64,000 nt of DNA from a virus, in the IMG/VR virus record IMGVR_UViG_3300046543_000266, positions 1-64,000 of that record; one strand, 5' to 3'. Within the stretch, counting starts at the first letter, position 1. Each line of letters starts with the position of its first letter. A model generated the notes under the pieces. It was not told the origin of the DNA. It searched no databases and worked only from the letters and a program-made list of their open reading frames with translations. Made by a program: the position numbers and the translations under genes. Below, piece by piece: positions 32,340 to 40,846 of the stretch.

Positions 32340-32645
32340 ATGTCCCAAGCCAAAGCACACCCGCAACAAACGTTCCCGACTCTGCTGTACAAACCGCAGT
32401 TCATTACGACCAACACGTCGACCACCGACCCGCAAGACATGATGTTCTTCGTCGGCTTCGAGATGGTCGGCTTCGTCCACAAGCCCAAGTTCGAGCCCCT
32501 CGGCGAAGACGGTCGTCTGGACTGCCGCACCTTCTGGGACGGCGACGCCGCTCAAGCCGCTCTCGACGAGCTCCTCCACTGGTACGATACCGAGGGCGTC
32601 AAGTGGGGCGATACGAAGCCCGACAATCTCGGTATCATTGCCTAA
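32340..32645 (+). CDS. Paralogue family protein, C-module
   Basis: 101 residues. MMFFVGFEMVGFVHKPKF, LDELLHWYDTEG and NLGIIA align with MKFFTGFSAHMEPNF, LAELVAWYATNG and NLTIAQ in the second half of the protein at 32707. Function unknown. Confidence 0.75.
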   Translation: MSQAKAHPQQTFPTLLYKPQFITTNTSTTDPQDMMFFVGFEMVGFVHKPKFEPLGEDGRLDCRTFWDGDAAQAALDELLHWYDTEGVKWGDTKPDNLGIIA

Positions 32646-32657
32646 CCTTGCAGACCC

Positions 32658-32671
32658 GGCCCTTCGGGGCC
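32658..32671 (+). promoter_or_regulatory. UUCG hairpin
   Basis: GGCCC-TTCG-GGGCC just before the next leader. Confidence 0.55.
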
Positions 32672-32683
32672 TCCTGATATAAA

Positions 32684-32700
32684 CTCCCAACGAAACGGAG
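32684..32700 (+). promoter_or_regulatory. Leader hairpin CTCC-N9-GGAG
   Basis: CTCC-CAACGAAAC-GGAG after CTGATATA. Confidence 0.65.
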
Positions 32701-32706
32701 CACCAC

Positions 32707-33330
32707 ATGACAAAGATCACCAATCTCAAGACCCTCGCCGATCTGTACCCGACCACCAACAAGCTGATCCGGATGTATCTCGACGAGGTCGACGCCGGTG
32801 ACGTGCATGTTGCTGACGTGTACATCGAGATGGAATCGGGTCCCGGGGAACCCGCTCTGATGGCGGTGGAGTGGTACTGCAAGACGCTTACCGAAGATCA
32901 GCTTGAGCAAATGGTCGAGATGGCTGTCGATAACTTCGACAAGTATGCCAAGACCATCCCGCCTCAGCATTACGGCGCACGCTCGGCACTGGCCGATCTG
33001 TTCACTGCGTGCGACGTCTACGCGGATGGTGGTAGCGAAGCGGCACTGCTCCCAGCAGATGTCCTGCCACTGGCGAAGAAGCCATACTTCTTGGTCCTCA
33101 AGCCCAACGCAGCGCCGCATCTCGACAAAGAAATGAAGTTCTTCACCGGATTCAGCGCGCACATGGAACCCAACTTCGTAGCACTTCCGGACAACAGCCC
33201 GCTGGAAATTGGCCTTCGCGTCGTCACGTACTGGACAAAGAGCGCGGCGGCTGCGGGATTGGCTGAGCTGGTCGCGTGGTATGCGACGAACGGCCAGACA
33301 CCTTCGCGTAACCTGACCATAGCACAGTAA
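32707..33330 (+). CDS. Two-module protein: fusion of the 31574 and 32340 families
   Basis: 207 residues. Residues ~10-103 match the protein at 31574 and residues ~135-207 match the one at 32340, so it is either the ancestral fusion or a join of its two upstream neighbours. The linked modules suggest that the two separate proteins interact. No known family. Confidence 0.78.
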   Translation: MTKITNLKTLADLYPTTNKLIRMYLDEVDAGDVHVADVYIEMESGPGEPALMAVEWYCKTLTEDQLEQMVEMAVDNFDKYAKTIPPQHYGARSALADLFTACDVYADGGSEAALLPADVLPLAKKPYFLVLKPNAAPHLDKEMKFFTGFSAHMEPNFVALPDNSPLEIGLRVVTYWTKSAAAAGLAELVAWYATNGQTPSRNLTIAQ

Positions 33331-33337
33331 CAAGATG

Positions 33338-33353
33338 GGGACCTTCGGGTCCC
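33338..33353 (+). promoter_or_regulatory. UUCG hairpin
   Basis: GGGACC-TTCG-GGTCCC, identical stem to 1166-1181. Confidence 0.6.
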
Positions 33354-33374
33354 TATCGGCGCTTCTGATACAAA

Positions 33375-33391
33375 CTCCCAACGAAACGGAG
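33375..33391 (+). promoter_or_regulatory. Leader hairpin CTCC-N9-GGAG
   Basis: CTCC-CAACGAAAC-GGAG after CTGATACAA. Confidence 0.65.
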
Positions 33392-33397
33392 CATTCC

Positions 33398-33604
33398 ATG
33401 CCAGCCATCTACGTAACTCTCGTGAACTCTGGGTCCTACGACCGCAGCAAAGACCGTTCCACCATCGTGTACTCCACCACCCCAACGCATGAACTTATCA
33501 TGTGGGTTCACAAGTCGTATCCGGATCTGGGTATGACTCAAGCAGTTGTCCAGCACATCCTCAAGCAGTTGAAGCTCGGCCGTTCCAACTGCACCATCGC
33601 CTGA
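33398..33604 (+). CDS. Hypothetical protein
   Basis: 68 residues, alpha/beta, not recognised. Last of the genes with the shared leader in this cluster. Confidence 0.72.
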   Translation: MPAIYVTLVNSGSYDRSKDRSTIVYSTTPTHELIMWVHKSYPDLGMTQAVVQHILKQLKLGRSNCTIA

Positions 33605-33630
33605 TCTCGCAGTCATCTACGGAGAAGACA

Positions 33631-33855
33631 GTGAAGAACTTTCAACAAACGCCCAAGCAGCGTCGGCTTCAGAAGCAGAAGCTGGAGTTGTCCAAACGCG
33701 CCGCCGCTCACTCGAAGCCGCACTTCACGCCGCGCGACTCGTGGACTTCCAAGCGCAAGATCGGGGATGCCCCGCTCTCGGTGCTGGCTCGCAAGCAACC
33801 CAGTCTGGCTGCCGTCTTTGACTGGCCCGGTTGGGGTTGGGGCGAAAGCTGGTAA
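33631..33855 (+). CDS. Hypothetical basic protein
   Basis: 74 residues from GTG 33631 (GGAGAAG 6 bases upstream). Lys/Arg/Gln-rich N-terminus (PKQRRLQKQKLELSKRA), Trp/Gly-rich end (DWPGWGWGESW). Not recognised. Confidence 0.7.
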   Translation: MKNFQQTPKQRRLQKQKLELSKRAAAHSKPHFTPRDSWTSKRKIGDAPLSVLARKQPSLAAVFDWPGWGWGESW

Positions 33856-33870
33856 CTTCAATCAATCAAC

Positions 33871-33894
33871 AGCGGTCACCACATGGTGACCGCT
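33871..33894 (+). terminator. Possible terminator hairpin
   Basis: AGCGGTCACC-ACAT-GGTGACCGCT, a perfect 10-bp stem, but only TTC follows. Confidence 0.55.
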
Positions 33895-33935
33895 TCATCG
33901 CCGTAATCTATCAGACACACAGTGGAGCATCGAAC

Positions 33936-34391
33936 ATGAAAGCGAAGCAGCAAGCATCGACCCCGACCCTCGTTCTACGTTCAGTCCGGCCGTCGAAGCT
34001 CGCCACACCGCAGAGTCTGAATCAGATTCTGTCACACCTGCGCTTGGCTTCCGAGCGCCTCGGTTCCTGCATACCCTTGGCTGAATGTCACGACGACCGC
34101 GTCGCCAAGTGTGGTTACAACGGCCACGAAACACATACCCGCGTCGAGTCTGGAGCCATCGAATTGTGGCTGACTGAGGATCAGGACTCGACGTTCACAC
34201 GCGCCTCCAATCTGGGGTGGGTGCTCGTAGGATGCTGGTCTGCGCCTGTGACCTACGGTCCGGCCAAGATTCTGCTGATCCTTGGCAACCGTGACCAAGT
34301 AGTTGGCCTCATGCCGAGCGGCAAGATGGAGCGAGCTCCTGCTGGTAGCAGGTCATTCGTCATCCCACGTCAGTGGTGGAATGCGCGGTAA
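33936..34391 (+). CDS. Hypothetical protein
   Basis: 151 residues, beta-rich, with scattered Cys; not recognised. TGGAGC before ATG 33936. Confidence 0.75.
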   Translation: MKAKQQASTPTLVLRSVRPSKLATPQSLNQILSHLRLASERLGSCIPLAECHDDRVAKCGYNGHETHTRVESGAIELWLTEDQDSTFTRASNLGWVLVGCWSAPVTYGPAKILLILGNRDQVVGLMPSGKMERAPAGSRSFVIPRQWWNAR

Positions 34392-34407
34392 TCACAACGA
34401 GGCTCCA

Positions 34408-34917
34408 ATGCAAATCAATCGAGATAGTGAAGTGTTCAACGTGGTAGCCGGAGCCCTGTCGTTGGCTAGTCCGGCGCATCCGATGCCGCGATACGTAACC
34501 CCACGCAGTTCATTGCAAGTCAACGTCCACGGTTCGCGTGGCATCAACTGGCGATTGCTGGTCACAACCATCAACGCTCGAATCCCCGCAATGCCACCCA
34601 TCACCGTTGAAGAGGCGAGCGGTTGCATCACAGTGGCTGACCTGTGTCGTTTGGTTGCGTCGCGACAGTCCGGCGAGTCGTCGGTCACCAACACGCTGAC
34701 TCCGCGCCAGACCTATGCGTGCTCGTTGCTCGTCGGTCAGTTGCGTGATTTCACGCCCGAGGCATTGCGTGGCTTTGGTGAGTATTTGGCAACTCGCGAC
34801 GGTGATCGGGATCTGGTGCTGGATCAGTTGCGCAAGATGGTGAGCTCCATCGTCAGCCATGCCCCCGGTTCCGGCACCTCACAGGTGCTACCCTTTCGAC
34901 ACAAAGTCAACGATTGA
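34408..34917 (+). CDS. Hypothetical protein with possible degenerate ACP-like segment
   Basis: 169 residues. INARIPAMPPITVEEASGCI then TVADLCRLV loosely resembles the second half of an acyl carrier protein, but the Ser attachment motif (DSL) is replaced by SRGIN. C-terminal ~70 residues helical. Tentative. Confidence 0.65.
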   Translation: MQINRDSEVFNVVAGALSLASPAHPMPRYVTPRSSLQVNVHGSRGINWRLLVTTINARIPAMPPITVEEASGCITVADLCRLVASRQSGESSVTNTLTPRQTYACSLLVGQLRDFTPEALRGFGEYLATRDGDRDLVLDQLRKMVSSIVSHAPGSGTSQVLPFRHKVND

Positions 34918-34942
34918 AATTTCTGAATACGAAGGTGAATCC

Positions 34943-35230
34943 ATGACCGATCCGAACCCGCCGTATGAAAAGGAAGTCTCTCCCTCGGAGCAAAAGAGCC
35001 GTGATCATGTGACCGGCTCGCGCTTTCGCCTAACCACCGACGCCTATCACGAGTGGGCGTCTCATAAGTGGGTGATGTATGCCGCGGTCACCATCCGCGG
35101 TAAGCAGTTGCTCATGGAAGGCAACATGCTCGGTATGTACCGTGTGACCATTGGGTCCCACGTGGATACTCCGCGCTATCACGGCCCCAGTCTTGTGGAT
35201 GCAGTCAACGCGTACAACGAGGAACTGTAA
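34943..35230 (+). CDS. Hypothetical protein
   Basis: 95 residues, charged N-terminus then a compact beta/alpha region. Not recognised. GAAGGTG before ATG 34943; stop overlaps the next ATG (TAATG). Confidence 0.72.
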   Translation: MTDPNPPYEKEVSPSEQKSRDHVTGSRFRLTTDAYHEWASHKWVMYAAVTIRGKQLLMEGNMLGMYRVTIGSHVDTPRYHGPSLVDAVNAYNEEL

Positions 35231-35679
35231 TGGCTGAGCCGCGCATCTCGACGACTAATCCGGATTGGTCCTCTCTTGAGGAGGACATCGGCAAGATCAT
35301 GTTCGACAATGTCCGGGCCCATAGAGTGGTTCCGAACCTAGCAGACTTCCTGCTAACACAGGCTGAAGCTTCGGCGTTCGCCAAGTTGGTTCTGTCTAAC
35401 ACGAAGCCCATGGATATGCCGTATCTGTCTGTGGGTATAAACGGTTTGTCCCACGACCGGCTGATCACATGGTCCAGGACCAGTTCCTTCGACGCTCCGC
35501 ACAACAACGATGGCGTAGTCATTCAGGTGCTTGGTAATGGTGGCGTGGAAATCAGTCGCGAGGGTCACTGGCCCTTCGCCGCATTCTTGGTGAGTTATCG
35601 CCTAGATCACACAGGCAACATCAGGCAAGCAAAATGCTTGATATCCGACAACCAATCCGATCCCAACAAGGAGTTATAA
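35230..35679 (+). CDS. Hypothetical protein
   Basis: 149 residues, alpha/beta, not recognised. Translationally coupled to the gene before it. Confidence 0.75.
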   Translation: MAEPRISTTNPDWSSLEEDIGKIMFDNVRAHRVVPNLADFLLTQAEASAFAKLVLSNTKPMDMPYLSVGINGLSHDRLITWSRTSSFDAPHNNDGVVIQVLGNGGVEISREGHWPFAAFLVSYRLDHTGNIRQAKCLISDNQSDPNKEL

Positions 35680-35680
35680 C

Positions 35681-35896
35681 ATGCCTTTCGATATCCGCTT
35701 CAAACGTGCTACTGCGGTTGCCGACGCGCTCGACGATTACTTCTTGGCGAAGGATCTCTTCGCGAAGGTTAGTAACGAGTGCCGTGAAAATCACGGTATG
35801 GTCATTCACGACATCGTTCACAACGAGCAGAGTGCGCTGGATGCAACTCGTCAGACGTTCATCCGAGCCTTGGTTGACATTCAGACCGGCATCTGA
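35681..35896 (+). CDS. Hypothetical small helical protein
   Basis: 71 residues, helical, not recognised. AAGGAG overlaps the end of the preceding gene. Confidence 0.75.
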   Translation: MPFDIRFKRATAVADALDDYFLAKDLFAKVSNECRENHGMVIHDIVHNEQSALDATRQTFIRALVDIQTGI

Positions 35897-35938
35897 ACAT
35901 CTAAACCTCCGCAAGAACTCACATAACTGGAGAGTACC

Positions 35939-36493
35939 ATGACCAAGAAAGCAACTATGAAGCTCAAGCCTCAGTCCACGCTTGAACAAGTCCGGGCGGC
36001 GGTATGTCAAGCGTTGGGTCTCAACAAGAGTGCGCTTCGCGATGACGCCCACTTCGCAAACGATCTGGGTGCCGATAGTATCGACCTCGGCGAGATCTTC
36101 ACCAATCTCGAAGAGGCGTTCGACATTTCGATTACCGATGAAGAAGCCGCGCTGTGCTGCACGGTTCAGCACGCCACTAGACTGGTTGAACTGAAGCTTC
36201 GGCCCGAAGAGGGCACTCGCTGGTACATCGTGTATCTCGACAACGACCCGAGCGTCTTGGGCCTCGTCGAGTTGAAGATCAACAGTGTGCCGCTGGACCA
36301 CAAGCCCTACGGTAACCGAGGTGACGAGATAGACCATCTGCACACGGTGCCGAACAAGTCGCACCTGAAGCGGGCGTCCTATCAAGCCTTCCCCAAGATG
36401 GAAGACGCTGCCGAGTACGGGGCTCAGCTGGCTCGTACACATAGCAAGTCGTTCTACCTGTTTGACACACAGTTCCGCATTCTCGACAACTAA
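35939..36493 (+). CDS. Acyl-carrier-protein-like domain with C-terminal extension
   Basis: 184 residues. Residues 14-92 follow the ACP pattern: LEQVRAAVCQALGL, FANDLGADSIDLGEI (Ser47 in the phosphopantetheine site), LEEAFDISITDEEA and TVQHATRLV. Residues 93-184 are an extra alpha/beta part with no match. ACP-like proteins carry acyl or aminoacyl groups after pantetheinylation by a host transferase. No synthase gene is nearby. Confidence 0.8.
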   Translation: MTKKATMKLKPQSTLEQVRAAVCQALGLNKSALRDDAHFANDLGADSIDLGEIFTNLEEAFDISITDEEAALCCTVQHATRLVELKLRPEEGTRWYIVYLDNDPSVLGLVELKINSVPLDHKPYGNRGDEIDHLHTVPNKSHLKRASYQAFPKMEDAAEYGAQLARTHSKSFYLFDTQFRILDN

Positions 36494-36504
36494 CAGAGGC
36501 CATA

Positions 36505-36750
36505 ATGAAAACACGCCAACTGTGGGCGCACGTACGAGCCAATGTGTTCTGTCTGGGAAGACTGTGTCTTTTGGTCAAAACCGGCAAAGCATGGTCGGTG
36601 GAAACCCAGAGTGTCGAATTAGACGGTGGGTCCACCACCGTGGCGTATATTGGAGCAGTCCATGTACCCAAGGGTCAGTCGTGGCCCAATGGTGAAGGCA
36701 TAGAGCGTGTCGCGTTCTATGGACGCCGCCTCACACTGAAGGAACTTTAG
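36505..36750 (+). CDS. Hypothetical protein
   Basis: 81 residues, beta-rich, basic; not recognised. GAGG before ATG. Confidence 0.7.
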   Translation: MKTRQLWAHVRANVFCLGRLCLLVKTGKAWSVETQSVELDGGSTTVAYIGAVHVPKGQSWPNGEGIERVAFYGRRLTLKEL

Positions 36751-36796
36751 AACGGCTCCTACCTAGGAGCTGCCAAACAATCACGGAGATACGCGC

Positions 36797-37132
36797 ATGA
36801 ATGCACATACTATCACGGCGACGAACCCGATCACGGCTGTGCGCAAGGTCCACCTGATGGATCTGCTGTGTAAGTACCGTATGGAAGTAACGATAGACCA
36901 GGACGCCGAGTGGGAATGGGAACCCAACAATCAGCTGTCCATACATGACGTCGTGTACGACCTATCGGTCAAGGCCGAGTGGGGAGGCAAGCGTTCAGAC
37001 AACTTCAGCTTCCGGCCACAGGCAGGTCGGGCCGGTGGTGATGCCTACTTCCGAGCCTTGGAACAGGCTATCCATTCCTGGGTCAAGAAGAATGGTAAGC
37101 ACGAAGCCGCGTTCAGTGCGGAGCCCCTCTAA
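36797..37132 (+). CDS. Hypothetical protein
   Basis: 111 residues with an acidic/Trp patch (DAEWEWEPNN) and a C-terminal helix. Not recognised. Stop overlaps next ATG. Confidence 0.75.
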   Translation: MNAHTITATNPITAVRKVHLMDLLCKYRMEVTIDQDAEWEWEPNNQLSIHDVVYDLSVKAEWGGKRSDNFSFRPQAGRAGGDAYFRALEQAIHSWVKKNGKHEAAFSAEPL

Positions 37133-37335
37133 TGTTCCGAGTCATCATCAAGGGGCCGAACAACACGCAAGCAGTCCTCAATCCCGAACAGTTCCAGGCA
37201 GTGCGTCATATCATCGTGAAGATGATGAACAACGGTATGACGCGTGCCCGCGCCCATATCACGATAGCCGAGCGTCTGGCCGAAGTTGGCCTTCCCCTAC
37301 AATTCGTTGAACGGAGTAATAAACATGCCGACTAA
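37132..37335 (+). CDS. Hypothetical protein
   Basis: 67 residues, beta-hairpin then helices, basic. Not recognised. Overlaps both neighbours. Confidence 0.72.
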   Translation: MFRVIIKGPNNTQAVLNPEQFQAVRHIIVKMMNNGMTRARAHITIAERLAEVGLPLQFVERSNKHAD

Positions 37336-37825
37336 ATCTGGTGTAGCAACCCTTGCGGATCTGAAGCAAGGTGTGTCCCTGTTCTATGTGTTCAGTGTGT
37401 CCGACGCCAGCGGTACGCGTCGTGTTGCTCATGAAGTAGAACGCTTTGAAGTCATCCGAGTAACTCGCGATTTTATCGGGAATCGGTATTCGACTCGCGT
37501 CCACTTCAAGAGCCCCGACCGCTGGTCTATCGATCACCCGCAGGGCCGTCCGGCACCGATGGACGTTGACCAGATGTTTGCTGAGGACATGGGTATCCAT
37601 CCCAAGGGCCGAGTCTGGATCCGAGACGTTGGTCACAAGTGTTTCCTGTCGTATGCCCGCGCCGAGTCGTATCGCAAACGTCTGATCGCAACACCGCAGT
37701 CCGCGAAGGAAACAAAGCACGCCATCTACGTACACCAGCTCCTTCTGAAGTCGATGTCTACTGCACAAAGGTTCGGTGCCCCTAAGGAACAGTTGTTCAA
37801 GATGGTCGAACAGATGGAGGGTTAA
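37325..37825 (+). CDS. Hypothetical protein
   Basis: 166 residues, beta-rich first 120 then a helical end (LLLKSMSTAQRFGAPKEQLF). Not recognised. CGGAG 8 bases before ATG 37325; overlaps the previous gene by 11 bases. Confidence 0.75.
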   Translation: MPTKSGVATLADLKQGVSLFYVFSVSDASGTRRVAHEVERFEVIRVTRDFIGNRYSTRVHFKSPDRWSIDHPQGRPAPMDVDQMFAEDMGIHPKGRVWIRDVGHKCFLSYARAESYRKRLIATPQSAKETKHAIYVHQLLLKSMSTAQRFGAPKEQLFKMVEQMEG

Positions 37826-37852
37826 TACCACATCAACCAACGGAGGGCTACC

Positions 37853-38107
37853 GTGCCGAAGATAAAGAAGATGTTCGAACCGCCCCCAGTCTCTGGACGG
37901 TTCACGTATCGGGGAACGAAGAACAGTCGGCCGCCTCCCAACAAGCCCGCGCTGTTCATTTGTCAGCAGCAAGTAGGTATCTTCGACCTGAACGATCCGT
38001 TCGTGGTCGCTGCCTACAACAATGCCGTTCTACTGTATCCGCACAGTGATATGCTGACGGATCTTCAGTTGTTCAATGATCTATGCAATACCTTTCTAGC
38101 GAGGTAA
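37853..38107 (+). CDS. Hypothetical protein
   Basis: 84 residues from GTG 37853 with GGAGGG 7 bases upstream. Pro/Lys-rich start, then alpha/beta. Not recognised. Confidence 0.72.
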   Translation: MPKIKKMFEPPPVSGRFTYRGTKNSRPPPNKPALFICQQQVGIFDLNDPFVVAAYNNAVLLYPHSDMLTDLQLFNDLCNTFLAR

Positions 38108-38109
38108 CA

Positions 38110-38631
38110 ATGCCAGCCAAGAAGACAAGCAAGTCCAAGGTGGTCGACGCCGTTGAAGAACGCACGCCCAAGCCAACCAAGCCAGCCAAATCAAGCAAGA
38201 CGACGAAGGTGGGTGCTCCTGAATGCTCGCGATTCGTCAACCTGTTGACTGAGGCGCTGCGCACCAACGCGCTCCTGGAACGCCATCGTATTGAAGTCGA
38301 ACTCATGCTAGGTGTCGAGGACGCGTATGCCACGGCCGGAACTCTCGGAGCGCAGTTCTCTTACCCCGAAACGGACGATCACTGCCCGGCCGACGCGCAG
38401 TTCTTGAACGGTAAGAAGCATGTGGTTATCGTCAACCTCGAGTCCAATGACTACCTATTCGAAGACACGGCCGCCGGGATGCGGGCTCTTATCGGTGTAG
38501 AAGCTCATGAAGCCATCGTGCGCAAACGCAAGGACGCTGCCCTTCGCAAGCTCACTCAGGAAGAGCGGGAAGCGCTGAACATGGGGCATTGGGTTGACCC
38601 GTTCAGGCAAGCGGCCAAGCCGAATCAATAA
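38110..38631 (+). CDS. Protein with basic Lys/Pro N-terminal tail
   Basis: 173 residues. Residues 1-38 are Lys/Thr/Pro/Ala-rich (KKTSKSKVVD, KPTKPAKSSKTTK), a shorter version of the tails seen at 7555-18034; the rest is alpha/beta and not recognised. Confidence 0.72.
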   Translation: MPAKKTSKSKVVDAVEERTPKPTKPAKSSKTTKVGAPECSRFVNLLTEALRTNALLERHRIEVELMLGVEDAYATAGTLGAQFSYPETDDHCPADAQFLNGKKHVVIVNLESNDYLFEDTAAGMRALIGVEAHEAIVRKRKDAALRKLTQEEREALNMGHWVDPFRQAAKPNQ

Positions 38632-38658
38632 CTACCGTCTATACAGGAACGCCCATTC

Positions 38659-39000
38659 ATGCCACATCACCAGTCTCATCTGGATGCCTTTCATAAGAAC
38701 GCTTCCCTACACTGCCGGATTGGCGATCTCCCAGTTGGATCCAAGGCCATCATCCTCAGTATGCACTTCAAGCGCGCCTTGATAGTCCGCTTGAATGGGC
38801 GTGCTACCGACGGAATGCACATCTACGGCACGGTGCTGTTCCCGAAAGGAATCAGCCCCAAGGGTGCAGAGCAGAAGTTCGACCGTGTGGCGAGCGCACT
38901 GGCTCTGCCATTGACGGACGCGCAAGCCAACGAGTACATCGCAGCAGCCGAAGCGGCGGTCGCCCATCGGTCCGAAGCACAGAAGGCCAGCCACTCCTAG
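38659..39000 (+). CDS. Hypothetical protein
   Basis: 113 residues, alpha/beta, Ala-rich helical end. Not recognised. CAGGAA 10 bases before ATG. Confidence 0.72.
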   Translation: MPHHQSHLDAFHKNASLHCRIGDLPVGSKAIILSMHFKRALIVRLNGRATDGMHIYGTVLFPKGISPKGAEQKFDRVASALALPLTDAQANEYIAAAEAAVAHRSEAQKASHS

Positions 39001-39009
39001 GCTCGCAAC

Positions 39010-39075
39010 TCGGTGTTGTTTTGACGCAACACGCCCGCTAGGAGGCTATGTTAGGGCGTGGTATAATAAGGTGCG
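39010..39075 (+). promoter_or_regulatory. Promoter: GTTG...CAAC (39015-39030) plus TATAAT (39062-39067)
   Basis: Here CAAC begins 35 bases before TATAAT, exactly 10 bases (about one helical turn) more than at 31447, 49999 and 15530. TGGTATAATAAGGTGCGGG otherwise matches 31447. Confidence 0.7.
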
Positions 39076-39169
39076 GGCGCAGCGCGCATCACTCACAGCG
39101 CGTGGCACGTCTACTCCAGGCGGCGCTCCTGCCCCGCATCTGATAACGTCTAACGAAAGGACAACCAAT

Positions 39170-39931
39170 ATGAAACGCGTTTACTGGTCGCAAGCTGAGA
39201 AGAAAGAAGTCGCCGAAGTATCCTTCACCTTCCGCAACGACCACGCATTCACCGGCTCGGATTTGGATTGCGTGCGCGAGGCAATGCGCAAGTGCCTACG
39301 ACCGGATCGTCATCGCAACCTCATTTCCATGGCTGAAGTCCCGTGGTTGCGCGGCTGCTGGATCGAACTCAGCCACGCAGTCAAAGAACATAAGCGTCCG
39401 CTCATTCAAGGTGCTGTGCATCCGCACGTCGAGCGAGAACATGCTCCGCAGTTCAGCCTGACCGACGTTTCCATAGCCGACCTCTTCAAGGAACTGTCGA
39501 AGCGCATCGACGATCTTGCCAATCCGAACAAGCTCCGCGCGCTGATCCGCGCTGAGGTTAATGCAACCATCGACCGTCGGTTGCCCGGCGTCATCCCACC
39601 GGATACGCTGGATGTTGCCGACAAGCCGAAGCCTCGCGCTGTAGTTCCGAAGGTCGCGGTCATAGGTTTGCTTGGTCAGCAGCAACACATGCTGAAGCAG
39701 CATTACAATGGACAGGTGGACTTCCACTGGTTGGAAGGTAACGAAGGTAGCCAGCGAGTCAAGAACACGGCCCGTACTATGGACCTGACGATCAAGTCCA
39801 AGTGGTCCAAGGGGGAGTTGGGTTCCACCAAGGACTTCGAGAAGTTCCACGCAGTCAACGGCGGACTAGGCCAGATCCGGGCCCTCATCAACCGCACGTT
39901 CATGCTCGACGGTACACCTGCCGCCAAGTAA
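39170..39931 (+). CDS. Conserved phage protein, DUF2325-like C-terminus
   Basis: 253 residues. Residues ~160-250 (VAVIGLLGQQQHMLKQHY, DFHWLEGNEG, MDLTIKSKWSK) resemble the Rossmann-like DUF2325 pattern. The N-terminal part is helical with basic patches. Function unknown. Leader has CTGATA but a degraded form of the hairpin. Confidence 0.6.
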   Translation: MKRVYWSQAEKKEVAEVSFTFRNDHAFTGSDLDCVREAMRKCLRPDRHRNLISMAEVPWLRGCWIELSHAVKEHKRPLIQGAVHPHVEREHAPQFSLTDVSIADLFKELSKRIDDLANPNKLRALIRAEVNATIDRRLPGVIPPDTLDVADKPKPRAVVPKVAVIGLLGQQQHMLKQHYNGQVDFHWLEGNEGSQRVKNTARTMDLTIKSKWSKGELGSTKDFEKFHAVNGGLGQIRALINRTFMLDGTPAAK

Positions 39932-39941
39932 AACCCAACAC

Positions 39942-39957
39942 AGCCCCGAAAGGGGCT
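39942..39957 (+). terminator. Possible terminator hairpin
   Basis: AGCCCC-GAAA-GGGGCT, 6-bp stem with GNRA loop; U-tract poor. Confidence 0.45.
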
Positions 39958-39999
39958 ATTCCCGTTTCTGATCCACGCACCCATCGCACAGGCATGAAC

Positions 40000-40173
40000 A
40001 TGAAAGGCCGACTCTTGCTTCTCGCAGCAACCATCGCAGCTCTGATCCTGTACTACCTCAGCCCGTCTCACGTGGAAGTCGGGTTCGAGGATGAAGTCTG
40101 GGCGGATTGCCGGGTGGACGATCATAACGTGTGCGTTCCTACCCAACGACCGAAGTACCAATCAAACATCTGA
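40000..40173 (+). CDS. Small membrane-anchored protein
   Basis: 57 residues: one N-terminal hydrophobic span (GRLLLLAATIAALILYYL) then an acidic tail with two Cys, probably periplasmic. ATG 40000 fits CAGG at 7 bases; ATG 39994 is an alternative. Confidence 0.65.
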   Translation: MKGRLLLLAATIAALILYYLSPSHVEVGFEDEVWADCRVDDHNVCVPTQRPKYQSNI

Positions 40174-40175
40174 TC

Positions 40176-40838
40176 ATGAAGATCCAAAGCCGATACAAGG
40201 ATTACTACGATTACGTCGCCCATCAGTTCGGCGGCGGCGATCCAAAGGTGGTGTACGAGCGGGAGCGTGTGGTTGCCCCGACGTATCACGACGGGCAGAT
40301 TGCGTACGAGAACACGATGGACGTTCCTACCAACATGTCGCTGTACATTCCGAACTCCAGTCTCAGGTGGGGACGGAACATCACGGGCTCATCGTGGTAC
40401 TTCAAAGGACTGGTCGTAGCCGGTCGCTGGTACATGCTTCGACAGGAGTCGCGTGCGCCAGCAGTCCGAGGCACGAGCAAGGAGTTCCCGAAGCGCGAGC
40501 TCGGCCCCTGGACGATCCATATAACCCGCGAAGCATCTGGTCAGTTCCAACCTCGAATGGTGGAGCTCTCGCGTCTGGTTAAGGCTCCAGTGTTCACGGT
40601 GGTTGGTGACGGATACAACTACCACAAGGTGGAGGGCAAAGTGCCCCATCTTGGTGACTTGGGGTTCGCCAAGATCATGAGTCCGGAGCAGTGCTATCAG
40701 GAGATCGCCATGTTTCTCGGGAACACCATCTTGGTGAACCCTGACGAGACTCCCGAGTCCAAGCCGCCGCTCACAAACGAAGAGCGTGCTGTTGCACACG
40801 GATTCGACAAGAAGGTGTCGTTCCGTCACCGCAAGTAG
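40176..40838 (+). CDS. Conserved jumbo-phage-type hypothetical protein
   Basis: 220 residues. The opening MKIQSRYKDYYDYVAHQFGG followed by a beta-rich body is a pattern I associate with a protein found in many large phages; no function is known. No metal-binding or catalytic motif is visible. Confidence 0.75.
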   Translation: MKIQSRYKDYYDYVAHQFGGGDPKVVYERERVVAPTYHDGQIAYENTMDVPTNMSLYIPNSSLRWGRNITGSSWYFKGLVVAGRWYMLRQESRAPAVRGTSKEFPKRELGPWTIHITREASGQFQPRMVELSRLVKAPVFTVVGDGYNYHKVEGKVPHLGDLGFAKIMSPEQCYQEIAMFLGNTILVNPDETPESKPPLTNEERAVAHGFDKKVSFRHRK

Positions 40839-40846
40839 GCAACATC

